From positions 1-15,258 of the forward strand of contig JAEZXX010000095.1 of NCBI GenBank assembly GCA_023419535.1: a stretch of DNA of 15,258 nt, in the 5' to 3' direction. Both the position numbers and the translations under genes were made by a program. The DNA comes from Pseudomonadota bacterium. GTDB lineage: Bacteria; Pseudomonadota; Alphaproteobacteria; Rhizobiales; Rhizobiaceae. Within the stretch, counting starts at the first letter, position 1, and each line of letters begins with the position of its first letter. Positions 1 through 7,325 of this stretch are shown here, one piece after another. The notes under the pieces are model-generated. The model did no database searches, had not been told where the DNA came from, and saw only the letters and a program-made list of their open reading frames with translations.

Positions 1-762
1 ATCCAGGGCGGCGGCGGCATCGTCGAGGCGCCGGACGGCTTCTGGCGGCAATTGCGCGCGCTCTGCGACCGGCACGGCGTGCTCTGGGTCGCCGACGAGG
101 TGCAGTGCGGGCTTGGCCGCACCGGCCAGTTCTTCGCCTTCGAGCGCGACGGCGTGGTGCCCGACGTGACGGCGCTCGCGAAGGCGCTCGGCGGTTCCAA
201 GGCGGCGATGGGCGCGATGATCGCCCGGCGCGACATCTACATGAAGGCCTACGGCACGCCGAAGACGGCGATGATCCACGCCGCCGCGACCTTCGGCGGC
301 ATCGGCGAGGGCTGCGTCACCTCCATCGAGGCGATGAACACGCTCTACGACGAGGGGCTGATCGAGAACTCGGCGGAGGTCGGCGCCTATCTCCTCGACC
401 GCCTCCAGGCCATTGCGGCGAAGTACCCGACGATCGTCAAGGAGGTGCGCGGCCAGGGACTCATGGTCGGCCTCGAGTTCCACGACTTCTCGCGGACCCT
501 GCCGCTGGCCCTGCGCCCGATGGTGGCTCTGCTCGACGACAAGCTGAAGGGCTCGCTGTCCGGCTTCGTCGGCGCGCTGCTCCTGCGCGACTACGACGTG
601 CTCGTCGCCTTCACCGAGTACAACCGCAACGTCATCCGCCTGGAGCCGCCGCTGATCTGCAGCCGCGAGAACGTCGACCAGTTCTGCGACGCGCTCGACG
701 ACCTCCTCGGCCGCGGCATCGTCTCCATCGTCAAGGATTTCGTGAAGAGCCAGATGAGCTGA
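1..762 (+). CDS. Class III PLP-dependent aminotransferase, C-terminal part (5' truncated by window edge)
   Basis: This is the 3' portion (253 codons) of a fold-type I, class III aminotransferase, which would move an amino group between an amine or omega-amino acid and a keto acid using pyridoxal phosphate in the cytoplasm. The frame is open from base 1, so the start lies outside the window. The cofactor-binding Asp sits in VADEVQCGLGRTG (Asp codon 94-96). The Schiff-base lysine is the K of ALAKALGG (codon 181-183). The usual TxGGNP motif near the dimer interface is replaced by TFGGIGEGC, so this is a divergent subfamily. A C-terminal domain follows, with VRGQGLMVGLEF and NVIRLEPPL. The substrate cannot be read from the sequence; putrescine, ornithine or omega-amino acid transaminases are the nearest general type. 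The family is certain, the substrate unknown. Confidence 0.9.
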   Translation: MQGGGGIVEAPDGFWRQLRALCDRHGVLWVADEVQCGLGRTGQFFAFERDGVVPDVTALAKALGGSKAAMGAMIARRDIYMKAYGTPKTAMIHAAATFGGIGEGCVTSIEAMNTLYDEGLIENSAEVGAYLLDRLQAIAAKYPTIVKEVRGQGLMVGLEFHDFSRTLPLALRPMVALLDDKLKGSLSGFVGALLLRDYDVLVAFTEYNRNVIRLEPPLICSRENVDQFCDALDDLLGRGIVSIVKDFVKSQMS

Positions 763-788
763 GGCTCAGCCGACACCAACTCGGACGG

Positions 789-819
789 AAAAGGGCCCGG
801 CGGCAGCGCCGAGCCCTTT
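789..819. terminator. Bidirectional rho-independent terminator between convergent aminotransferase and relE-type genes
   Basis: The 13-bp arms 790-802 and 807-819 flank a GCAG loop (803-806). The arms start with AAA and end with TTT, so either transcript ends in a short U run. The single imperfect pair is a G·U in the minus-strand RNA and a mismatch in the plus-strand RNA. The structure therefore fits termination of the minus-strand toxin transcript slightly better. It touches the toxin stop codon (819-821). Confidence 0.75.
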
Positions 820-1091
820 CACATCCGATAGACGTCGCGCCGATGACCGATTCTGACGACGAAGATGGTGACGGTGGCATCCTCGACCTTTGCGATGATG
901 CGGTAGTCGCCGACGCGATAGCGGATGAACTCGCGGAAAGCCGCCCCGGCCATCGCGAGCCCGGCGCCCCTAGGATCGTCCATCGTCGCGAGCCGGCTGT
1001 CTATGAACCGGATGATACGGTCGCGATCCTTCGCCGAAAGCCGGCGTAGATCCTTTTCCGCCGAACGCGCGAACTCAATTTTCCAAACCAA
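819..1091 (-). CDS. RelE/ParE-family toxin of a type II toxin-antitoxin pair
   Basis: This is a protein of about 90 residues with the RelE-fold pattern. An N-terminal WKIEFARSAEKDLRRL segment is followed by a helical stretch. The beta-sheet core FREFIRYRVGDYRIIAKV leads to the C-terminal VRIGHRRDVYR, which carries the Arg and Tyr positions that RelE toxins use in ribosome-dependent mRNA cleavage. The chosen start is a TTG at 1091, giving MVWKIEF. It overlaps the antitoxin stop by 17 bases and yields the usual family length. The frame stays open upstream to 1151, but that extension lies wholly inside the antitoxin gene and matches nothing. Order (antitoxin first) and overlap are typical of relBE operons and imply translational coupling. 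Whether it acts as an mRNA interferase or as a ParE-like gyrase poison cannot be settled by eye. Confidence 0.85.
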   Translation of the reverse strand: MVWKIEFARSAEKDLRRLSAKDRDRIIRFIDSRLATMDDPRGAGLAMAGAAFREFIRYRVGDYRIIAKVEDATVTIFVVRIGHRRDVYRM

Positions 1092-1299
1092 GGCGCCGGA
1101 CGACCTCTTCGAACGGGATACGTGCGGACGGATCGCCCTCGCCGGCCGCAAGCCGGCGCTCGACTTCCTTCACGTCCTCGTAGTCCTCCAGCCATTCGAG
1201 AAACGCAGATCGGGCGATCGAGGAGAGGCTCTCACCGCTTTCGCGAGACGCCTCCTCCAGGCGATGCTGGATATCGTCGGGCAGGTCTAACGTGATCAT
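1075..1299 (-). CDS. RelB/RHH-type antitoxin
   Basis: This is a 74-residue antitoxin. The N-terminal MITLDLPDDIQHRLEE is a ribbon-helix-helix strand and first helix. Next comes the SLSSIARSAFLEWLEDYED helix, and the C-terminal tail RIPFEEVVRRLGLEN is of the kind that wraps around RelE toxins. RelB antitoxins neutralise the partner toxin and repress their own promoter as dimers. The ATG at 1297-1299 was chosen because a GAGGAG ribosome site lies 6 bases upstream and the domain begins exactly there; the 12-residue extension to 1335 has no domain support. The gene is 52 bp downstream of the membrane gene that ends at 1352, so read-through from that gene is possible. A TATCTT hexamer in the 52-bp gap (minus strand) could be a -10 box, without a good -35. 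Confidence 0.85.
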   Translation of the reverse strand: MITLDLPDDIQHRLEEASRESGESLSSIARSAFLEWLEDYEDVKEVERRLAAGEGDPSARIPFEEVVRRLGLEN

Positions 1300-1351
1300 G
1301 GCCGGCTCCTCGAAGCTACGCTCCGAAGATAGCAACGCGCCGCGCGGTTTC

Positions 1352-3076
1352 CTACCGCTTCACGTAGCCGATCCAGCAGCGCGAGAGCCGCACCGGCTCG
1401 TGGCCCTCCATCCCGGCGGCGTAGAAGTCGCGCAGGCGGTTGTTGGCCGGCGTGATGGGGCAGGTCGGGTAGAGGATCAGATCGGTGTCGGCGACCGCCG
1501 CGATGGTCTCGGCGTCGGGCTCCGGCACGGCGCGGAACGGGTCGGCCCCGATGGCGACGTGGCGCGTGCCCGAGCGGTCGAGGAGCCAGGGGAAGGGATT
1601 GCCGAAATTGAGGTTCATGATCGTCTCGAAGCGCACTCCGTTCGCGGCCTCGTAGTCGAGGATCGCGCCCGCGGCCTCGTCGTTCGCCATCAGCCAGGCG
1701 AGCTGGAAGTCGAGCTCCGAATAGAGCGAGAAGGACGAGAGCATCGGCTTCTCGGAAAAATCCTCGAAGGTCTCGGGATGCGCCGCATAGACGTCGAGCG
1801 ACCAGCGCCCGCGCTCCATCGCCTCGATGCGCTGCGAGACCGCGCCGAGCGTGCCCAGATGCCGGTGCTCCAGCGCGACGTAGTTGATCTGCCCGATCAT
1901 CGCCCGCGCGAACCGGTGGGTCACGTTGACGAAGGGCGGCAGCGCCGTCGCCGCGACGAGCGTCAGGACGAGGACGGTCGAGCGCGGGCCGAGCCGCGCG
2001 GTGTCGTAGAGGACGAGGAGGAGGATCGGCCAGAGGAAGGTGAAGGCCTGCCCGCCGGTGTTCTGCGTCTCGAAGAAGAGCCCCGCGACGAGGCCGACGC
2101 CGAGCCACAGGACCGGGCGGTCGAGACCCGCGTTCAGCCGCTCGACGAACGGACCGCGACGGAGGGACCGCACGTCGCCCATCAAGGCGCGCCGGTCGAG
2201 GACGAGGAGCGCGAGGACCAGCAGGCAGCCGGAGCCGAAGATGCCGAAATGGATCGAGGCGGCCTGCAGGAAGCGCGGGGCAAGCGTCCCGGTGTTCATC
2301 CCGACGAGCGCCAGGATGTCCGCCACATAGGCCGAGACGATACCGGACGCAGCCTCCATGAGGCCGAGCGTCGCGAGGAAGAGGGCCGCCGCCCCGAGCG
2401 CGGCGGTGAAGCGGATGCGCCCGGCCAGGAAGGCGAAGAGGCAGAGAAGACCCGCCGAGAGGAAGCCCGTCACCTTCAGGAGGAACAGGAACAGGCAGGC
2501 GGCGAAGACCACCGCGAGCATGACCGCCTGCGAGCGCACGAAGACGAGCGCGGCGGTCAGCACGTAGAGGAGATTGACGACGTGCCGGTTGTAGATGCCG
2601 TAGCCGTCGACCGAGGGGAAGACGGAGTGCTGCTCGACGTTCATCGGCATCAGCTGGAAGGCGAGGAACGGCAGAAGCAGCGCCAGCGCCGTCGAGCGCG
2701 AGCGCCGGTCGACGTCCCACAGCACCGCGGCCATCAGCGGCGCGGTGAGCGCCAGGAGCGACCACTGGACGACGAGGAGCATCTGCCCCTGCGGGAAGAG
2801 CCAGAGACCGGCCGCCATCAGCCAGTAGCCGATCGGCCCGACCGGGGCGAAGAAGTCGACCGAGGGGATCTGGCCGTCGAGCACGCGCTGGCCGCCGTCG
2901 AGATAGACGACGAGGTCCCAGTACATGGCGCCGATCGGCAGCGTCAGCGGCAGGGTCAGGAGGCCGATGCAGGCGAGGACCGCGAGGGCGAGGATCAGGA
3001 GCGGGGAGGGCAGGCGCAGGCCCCTCGTCCCCGTCCGGCCCTGTCCCTCCAGCGCGTCCGCGTCGATCCTCGTCAT
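1352..3076 (-). CDS. Polytopic membrane protein, GT-C glycosyltransferase-like
   Basis: This is a 574-residue membrane protein. After a charged N-terminus there is a first membrane helix (about 25-50). A non-cytoplasmic loop, YWDLVVYLDGGQ (53-63) to DFFAPVGP (74-81), follows, with acidic residues placed as in GT-C glycosyltransferases (ArnT/PMT-like), whose catalytic Asp/Glu lies in this first loop. Some ten further hydrophobic segments follow to about residue 385. The last 190 residues are hydrophilic and probably face the periplasm. GT-C enzymes use polyprenyl-phosphate sugars, but no definite family signature is visible, so the enzymatic role is inference. The ATG at 3076 is preferred (GAGG 8 bases upstream); an upstream ATG at 3130 has no ribosome site. 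It lies 114 bp downstream of the YbhN-like gene on the same strand. Confidence 0.75.
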   Translation of the reverse strand: MTRIDADALEGQGRTGTRGLRLPSPLLILALAVLACIGLLTLPLTLPIGAMYWDLVVYLDGGQRVLDGQIPSVDFFAPVGPIGYWLMAAGLWLFPQGQMLLVVQWSLLALTAPLMAAVLWDVDRRSRSTALALLLPFLAFQLMPMNVEQHSVFPSVDGYGIYNRHVVNLLYVLTAALVFVRSQAVMLAVVFAACLFLFLLKVTGFLSAGLLCLFAFLAGRIRFTAALGAAALFLATLGLMEAASGIVSAYVADILALVGMNTGTLAPRFLQAASIHFGIFGSGCLLVLALLVLDRRALMGDVRSLRRGPFVERLNAGLDRPVLWLGVGLVAGLFFETQNTGGQAFTFLWPILLLVLYDTARLGPRSTVLVLTLVAATALPPFVNVTHRFARAMIGQINYVALEHRHLGTLGAVSQRIEAMERGRWSLDVYAAHPETFEDFSEKPMLSSFSLYSELDFQLAWLMANDEAAGAILDYEAANGVRFETIMNLNFGNPFPWLLDRSGTRHVAIGADPFRAVPEPDAETIAAVADTDLILYPTCPITPANNRLRDFYAAGMEGHEPVRLSRCWIGYVKR

Positions 3077-3190
3077 CGCCAAGCCTCGCTCTGTCCCGGT
3101 GGCGTTCGGAACGCGCGAAGGGAGATCCATCAAGGGCCACAAGGATGGCCGATCCGGGTTAACGCAGCGTGAGGTCTCCGCCGGGAAGGC

Positions 3191-4141
3191 TCATTCGGGC
3201 AGTTTCGGCTTGGCCGGCTTTCCCCTGAGCGCGCCACCCTGCTCGAAGACGAGGACCACCACGATGGCGATCGCGAAGGGGACGAGGAGGTAGAGGATGC
3301 GGAAGACCATCAGCGCGGCCAGGACGTCCGTCTCGGGCACGTCGCTCAGACCCGTCAGGAACGCGACCTCTAGGACGCCGAGCCCGCCGGGCGCATGGCT
3401 GATCAACGCCAGCGAGAAGGAGATGACGAAAATGGCAAGGACCACGATGAAGCCGGGATTGGTCTCGGCCGGCAGCGCGAAATAGATGATGGAGGCGGCG
3501 AAGACGATCTCGGCCGGGGCGACGAGGAGCTGGCGCCCGATGACACTGCGTCGCGGATATTCCAGCCGGAAGCGGCCGATCGCTAGGGGCTTGAGGCCGA
3601 GCAGGCTTCCCGCGACGTAGAGCCCTACGAAGGCGGCGATGGCCGCGGCGATCATGTAGGGGACGAGGGTTCCGACCTCGAAATAGCGTGACAGGATGGA
3701 GGGCTCGATCAGGAGCGCCAGAGCCGCGACGATGAGGACCCCGAGCGTGAAGGTAAAGGAGCAGAAGGCGATGAGGACGGCGACCTCGCCGACCGTGAGC
3801 CCCTTCCACGTATAGGCGCGATAGCGCACCACGCCGCCCGAGAAGACCGAGGCGCCGATATTGTGCGAGAGCGCGTAGGTCGTGAAGGAGGTGAAGGCGA
3901 CATAGGTGAAGCCGATGGAGCGGCGCAGGTGCTTCAGCGCGAGCTGGTCGTAGAGCGCGAGCATCACGTAGGCGGCGAGGGCCGCCAGGATCGACCCGGC
4001 CCACTGCCAGGCGGTGATCGACTGGAAGCTGGAGAGAACGGCGTCGAGCGAAAGCTCACGCAGCTCGTGATAGAGGAGCCAGCACGAGAAGACGACGGCG
4101 GCGAGGCCGATGATCGGCCAGACGGAGTCCTTCAGCTTCAT
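3191..4141 (-). CDS. UPF0104/YbhN-family integral membrane protein (lysylphosphatidylglycerol synthase TM-region type)
   Basis: This 316-residue protein has about eight hydrophobic segments and the two landmark motifs of the family: SHNIGASVFSGGVVRYR (92-108) and HAPGGLGVLE (249-258). The family is homologous to the flippase half of MprF, which moves lysyl-phosphatidylglycerol across the inner membrane. The stand-alone versions are presumed lipid transporters, and most lack an assigned substrate. The soluble aminoacyl-transferase domain of MprF is absent here. The ATG at 4139-4141 has AAGGA 6 bases upstream; the frame extends 18 codons further without family similarity. The next gene on this strand is the GT-C-like protein 114 bp downstream, so the two may be co-transcribed and handle a lipid-linked substrate. 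That partnership is inference. Confidence 0.88.
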   Translation of the reverse strand: MKLKDSVWPIIGLAAVVFSCWLLYHELRELSLDAVLSSFQSITAWQWAGSILAALAAYVMLALYDQLALKHLRRSIGFTYVAFTSFTTYALSHNIGASVFSGGVVRYRAYTWKGLTVGEVAVLIAFCSFTFTLGVLIVAALALLIEPSILSRYFEVGTLVPYMIAAAIAAFVGLYVAGSLLGLKPLAIGRFRLEYPRRSVIGRQLLVAPAEIVFAASIIYFALPAETNPGFIVVLAIFVISFSLALISHAPGGLGVLEVAFLTGLSDVPETDVLAALMVFRILYLLVPFAIAIVVVLVFEQGGALRGKPAKPKLPE

Positions 4142-4437
4142 TCCGCATCCTTGCGCGCCGTCCCGCCGCACCGTCCCGTGCGACAAGGCGGCCATTCATC
4201 CTCGCGGCCTGAGGGAAAGGGCGGAGCCTTCCCGAAAGCGACATGCGTGCGCCCGGCGGCGCGAAAGTCGCTCTGTCCCGTTGCTTCGACGCGTCAGGCG
4301 TGCGGACAGTCGATTCCGACGTTCCGGCTGATGCTGTAGCCAATCCTTCGTGTCATCACAATGAAGCCGGGCCACCTCCCGCATCGTCATCGAGCGAGGG
4401 CATGGCGGACGCCGCCGACCTGGCCGCGGCCGGCGCG
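4142..4437. other. Gene-free stretch between YbhN-like and phasin-like genes
   Basis: This roughly 296-bp stretch has no convincing coding sequence: the short frames here lack ribosome sites and any recognisable domain. It must hold the promoter of the minus-strand YbhN-like gene and the 3' end signal of the minus-strand phasin-like gene. I see a perfect GGCCGCGGCC palindrome at 4423-4432 but no stem-loop with a T run, and no clear -35/-10 pair. Confidence 0.4.
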
Positions 4438-4788
4438 TCAGCGCACCAGGCGGCGGCGGTTGGCCCGGACGCGGTTGGAGTAGGGCAGGAGCCCCGCGTG
4501 CAGGATGGCGTCGGCGTCGTCGACATTGCGCGCGACGCCCGTCATCGCGGCGAGCGAGGCGGCGATGAGGGCGTTGGTGGCGGCCAGGTTCATCGCGACC
4601 ACGCTCTCGCCCATCGCCTGCATCTTCTCCGTCACCATCCGCTCCGCCTCCCGCCGGTCGCGGGCACGCGGGCTCGCGGCATGGGCCCAGAACTGCATCA
4701 TTCGCGCCCCGACCACCATCGGCGCGAGCATGGCGATGCTGGTCATCTCTGCGCTCGCCTTAGCGAGCTGCTTGTCGTGGGTCGGCAT
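4438..4788 (-). CDS. Small phasin-like protein
   Basis: This 116-residue helical protein is rich in Ala and Met. An N-terminal stretch with MLAPMVVGARMMQFW is followed by a charged helix, REAERMVTEKMQAM. An Ala-rich segment, NLAATNALIAASLAAMTG, comes next, and the end is basic: YSNRVRANRRRLVR. This plan resembles short alphaproteobacterial proteins (sometimes mislabelled antifreeze proteins) and phasins, which coat polyhydroxyalkanoate granules. The similarity is from memory and pattern, not a search, so the role is tentative. The ATG at 4786-4788 has GGAAGG about 9 bases upstream. No signal peptide is seen. It is divergent from the entericidin-like gene, sharing a 195-bp intergenic region. 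Confidence 0.65.
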   Translation of the reverse strand: MPTHDKQLAKASAEMTSIAMLAPMVVGARMMQFWAHAASPRARDRREAERMVTEKMQAMGESVVAMNLAATNALIAASLAAMTGVARNVDDADAILHAGLLPYSNRVRANRRRLVR

Positions 4789-4918
4789 CGAAATGCACCT
4801 TCCGCTGAGCGCGATCCTGGGCCGCTAACCTATGTCGATCCCTCGATGATTGTTAGGGCCACCGCGTCCTGGATGCGCATGAGAGGCATGTCGGGGCGCA
4901 AATGTCGCTCCGGTCGCG

Positions 4919-4944
4919 GGAACCTTTCGAACCATGTCTCCATT
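4919..4944 (+). promoter_or_regulatory. Possible EcfG (general stress sigma) promoter before entericidin-like gene
   Basis: GGAAC at 4919-4923 is followed, after 17 bases, by CATT at 4941-4944. The alphaproteobacterial EcfG consensus is GGAAC-N16/17-CGTT, so the -35 is exact and the -10 has one mismatch. Entericidin-like genes are often in the general stress regulon, which makes the position plausible, but the match could be chance. Confidence 0.25.
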
Positions 4945-4983
4945 GTGGCAGCATCGTACACGCCCTCGGGGGAGTTCCTGAAC

Positions 4984-5136
4984 ATGTCGCATCGCAGCGC
5001 TGCCATCGTCGCCGCGGCCTTGGCCGCCACACTGTCCCTCTCGGCCTGCGCGAACACCATTCGCGGCGCCGGCGCCGATCTCGGCAATTCCGTCAGCGCG
5101 ACGCAGGGTGCGGTCGCGGACGTGGCCCGCCGCTAG
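4984..5136 (+). CDS. Entericidin A/B-family small lipoprotein
   Basis: This 50-residue protein has a short type II signal peptide, MSHRSAAIVAAALAATLS, followed by the lipobox LSAC (lipidated Cys at residue 21). The mature part ANTIRGAGADLGNSVSAT has the NT-x-x-GAG-x-D pattern of entericidins. Family members are tiny envelope lipoproteins; in E. coli the entericidin A/B pair has been linked to an antidote/toxin role under starvation, but in most bacteria the function is unknown. The ATG was chosen for its fit to the signal peptide and the GGGGGAG ribosome site 9 bases upstream. It is monocistronic: divergent from the phasin-like gene and ending at a strong terminator. Only one copy is present here, not a tandem pair. 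Confidence 0.85.
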   Translation: MSHRSAAIVAAALAATLSLSACANTIRGAGADLGNSVSATQGAVADVARR

Positions 5137-5191
5137 GTTCCGGGCGCGAAGGGCGGAAGGTCCGCTCTCGCCGGCATCCGGAAGGCTTCCG

Positions 5192-5226
5192 AAACGCCCG
5201 GGGTCCTGACGGATCCCGGGCGTTTT
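5192..5226 (+). terminator. Rho-independent terminator after entericidin-like gene
   Basis: The 15-bp arms 5192-5206 and 5211-5225 (one G·T pair) enclose a TGAC loop, and TTTT-G-TT follows. The structure sits 56 bp after the entericidin stop codon. Read on the minus strand it could also end the proWV transcript, whose last stop is at 5277, although the T run there is shorter. Confidence 0.85.
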
Positions 5227-5276
5227 GTTCTGTCGGCACGACGCCTGGAGCGTCCGGCCGGCGCACCGCCGCGATC

Positions 5277-6368
5277 TCAGGCGCCGTCCGCGATCCGCGG
5301 GGCGTTGCGCGCGGCCGTCGCGTGATCGAGGCGGCTCGGGCGCGACAGCGCGATGACGATCTCGTCCAGGCCGATGCGCCGCAGCGGCGCCCCCTCGTCA
5401 GAGAGGATCAGGGCCGAGCGACGCCCCGACGAGGCGAGTTGGCGTGCCGCGTCCCGGAGCCGCGTGCGTGCCGGCAGGCCCGGTCCTTCGTCCTGCGGGA
5501 GCACGGCCTCGGCCTGCGCGAGGGGCGGGAGCGACCCGATCTCCACCCAGCGTCCATGGTCGACGTCGCCGACGAAGGCCGCGACGTAGTCGCTGCCGGG
5601 ATCGAGGAGGATCTCCTGCCCCGTGCCCTCGCGCACCAACTCCCCGTCCTTGAGGATGGCGATGCGGTCGCCGAGCCGCAGCGCCTCGTCGAGATCGTGG
5701 GTGATGAAGACGACGGTGCGGCCGATCTCCTTGTGGAGGTCGAGAAGCAGGCTCTGCATGTCGGTGCGGATCAGGGGGTCGAGGGCGGAGAAGGCCTCGT
5801 CCATCAGAAGGATCGGCGCATCGGTCGCGAGCGCGCGCGCCAGCCCGACGCGCTGCTGCATTCCGCCGGAGAGCTCGGTCGGATACCGCGCCTCGTTGCC
5901 CGACAGCCCGACGCGCTCGATCCAGGCGAGGGCCCTGCGCCGGCGTTCGTCGGGCGGCACGTCGGCCATCTTGAGGCCGTAGGCGACGTTCTCCAGGACG
6001 GTGCGGTGCGGGAGCAGCCCGAAGCGCTGGAACACCATCGAGATGTTGTCGCGGCGGAACTTCAGGAGCGCCGTCTCGGACAGCGCCAGGACGTCCTCGC
6101 CTTCGACCACGACCGAGCCGCAGGTGGGCTCCACCAGCCTGTTGATGTGGCGCACCAGCGTCGACTTGCCCGAGCCCGACAGCCCCATGACGACCTGGAT
6201 CGTGCCGCGCTCGACCGAAAGGTCGACGTCGACGAGCGCGAGTTCGGAACGGTGCCGATCGATCAGCTCGGCCCGGCGCGACGGATCGGCCATCCGGCGC
6301 GCCAGCGCGTCCGCCCCCCGCCCGAACAGCTTGGTGACGCCCTTCAGCGCGATCGCCGGCTCATCCAT
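5277..6368 (-). CDS. proV: Glycine betaine/proline (or choline) ABC transporter, ATP-binding protein, ProV-like
   Basis: This 363-residue cytoplasmic ATPase energises a type I quaternary-amine importer. It shows the Walker A GLSGSGKST (62-70), Q-loop Gln 114 in MVFQRFGLLPHRTV, signature LSGGMQQRVGLARAL (166-180), Walker B ILLMDE (186-191) and switch His 224 (FITHD). The N-terminal insert of about 45 residues before Walker A (LFGRGADALARRM) and the MVFQRFGLLPHRTVLENV stretch are typical of ProV/OpuAA/ChoV. After residue 250 there is one weakly CBS-like segment (RSALILSDEGAPLRRIGLDE), in the place where ProV senses ionic strength. The start ATG at 6368 overlaps the permease stop by 8 bases (ATGGATGA), indicating coupled translation. 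The substrate (betaine, proline betaine or choline) is set by the binding protein, which is not encoded alongside. Confidence 0.92.
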   Translation of the reverse strand: MDEPAIALKGVTKLFGRGADALARRMADPSRRAELIDRHRSELALVDVDLSVERGTIQVVMGLSGSGKSTLVRHINRLVEPTCGSVVVEGEDVLALSETALLKFRRDNISMVFQRFGLLPHRTVLENVAYGLKMADVPPDERRRRALAWIERVGLSGNEARYPTELSGGMQQRVGLARALATDAPILLMDEAFSALDPLIRTDMQSLLLDLHKEIGRTVVFITHDLDEALRLGDRIAILKDGELVREGTGQEILLDPGSDYVAAFVGDVDHGRWVEIGSLPPLAQAEAVLPQDEGPGLPARTRLRDAARQLASSGRRSALILSDEGAPLRRIGLDEIVIALSRPSRLDHATAARNAPRIADGA

Positions 6369-7248
6369 GGCCGTCGACCCGGTGGCGCTGGAGGCGGCGG
6401 CCGTAGGCCTGGCTGGTGCGGTCGAAGATCACGGCGATGGCGACGATGGCGAGGCCGTTCAGAAGGCCTTGGGTGAAGTACTGGTTGGTGATCGCCTGCA
6501 GGACGGGCTGGCCGAGCCCGCGCACGCCGATGAGCGAGGCGACGACGACCATCGCGAGCGCCATCATGATGGTCTGGTTGATGCCCGCCATGACGGTCGG
6601 CAGGGCCAGCGGCAGCTGCACCTCGCGCAGCTTGCGCCAGCGGCTCGTGCCGAAGGCGTCGGCCGCCTCGAGGACGTCGCGGTCGACGAGCCGGATGCCG
6701 AGATTGGTCAGGCGGATGACGGGCGGCATGGCATAGATCACGACGACGATGACGCCGGGCACGATGCCGATGCCGAGCAGCATCACGATCGGGATCAGAT
6801 AGACGAAGGACGGCATCGTCTGCATCACGTCGAGGATCGGATTGACCACCGCCTGCAGGCGGTCGGAGCGCGACAGGGCGATCCCGAGCGGGATGCCGAG
6901 CGCGATGGCGAGCGCGGTGCAGACGAGAATGATGGCGAGCGTGCGCATCGTGTCCTGCCACAGGCCCAGAAGCCCGATGCAGACGAGCGCGAGCGCGGTG
7001 CCGAGGGTAATGGCCAGAGAGCGCGAGGCGAACCAGACGATCAGCGCGGCAACGGCCAGGACGAGCCACCACGGGCTCGTGATCAGAAGGTTCTCCAGCC
7101 AGAGCAGGAAGTCGAGGAGGGGCCGGAAGAACGCTTCGATCGTTCCGCCGTAGGCGCGCGAGAAGCTGCGGTACGACTGGTCGATCGTGCGCGCCATCTC
7201 GCGAAGCGTGCGGCCCTCGATCTGCGGGAATTCCCAGAGCCAGTCCAT
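6361..7248 (-). CDS. proW: Glycine betaine/proline (or choline) ABC transporter permease, ProW-like
   Basis: This inner-membrane permease has about 295 residues. A 60-residue N-terminal stretch leads into five to seven membrane helices. The BPD_transp_1 domain is marked by LDVMQTMPSFVYLIPIVMLL and GIVPGVIVVVIYAMPPVIRL. The EAA loop, EAADAFGTSRWRKLREVQLP, contacts the ATPase. These stretches match ProW closely. The ATG at 7248 (MDWLWEFPQ) has AAGG 7 bases upstream; an ATG at 7266 adds six residues but has no ribosome site. The order permease then ATPase is reversed from E. coli proVWX but common in rhizobia. A periplasmic substrate-binding gene (proX/choX) is missing on both sides. Confidence 0.92.
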   Translation of the reverse strand: MDWLWEFPQIEGRTLREMARTIDQSYRSFSRAYGGTIEAFFRPLLDFLLWLENLLITSPWWLVLAVAALIVWFASRSLAITLGTALALVCIGLLGLWQDTMRTLAIILVCTALAIALGIPLGIALSRSDRLQAVVNPILDVMQTMPSFVYLIPIVMLLGIGIVPGVIVVVIYAMPPVIRLTNLGIRLVDRDVLEAADAFGTSRWRKLREVQLPLALPTVMAGINQTIMMALAMVVVASLIGVRGLGQPVLQAITNQYFTQGLLNGLAIVAIAVIFDRTSQAYGRRLQRHRVDGHG

Positions 7249-7325
7249 CGGGAGGCCTTGTCGCATGCGTCGTGTCGGCCGGACCTGACCCCGCCCTCGA
7301 ATCCGGCCGAGGCGGCCGCTCCGTC

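Noticed and set aside
1292..3172. Long plus-strand frame (626 codons) opposite the GT-C-like gene, and a second minus-strand frame across 1296-3140
   Set aside because: Both translate to low-complexity Arg/Glu/Gly/Pro-rich or Arg/Ala-rich sequence, without domains or ribosome sites. They are shadows of a high-GC membrane gene with clear helices in the correct frame.
4957..4976. Minus-strand GGAAC-N17-CGAT as a divergent EcfG promoter for the phasin-like gene
   Set aside because: The GGAAC overlaps the entericidin ribosome site and the -10 has a mismatch; chance is the simpler explanation.
4830..5087. 85-codon minus-strand frame over the entericidin-like gene
   Set aside because: No ribosome site or motif, and it overlaps the better-supported lipoprotein gene and its leader.
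4902..6476. Long plus-strand frame opposite proV
   Set aside because: The product is Arg/Asp/Gln/His-rich without any motif. It crosses the entericidin gene, its terminator and proV, all of which are well supported.
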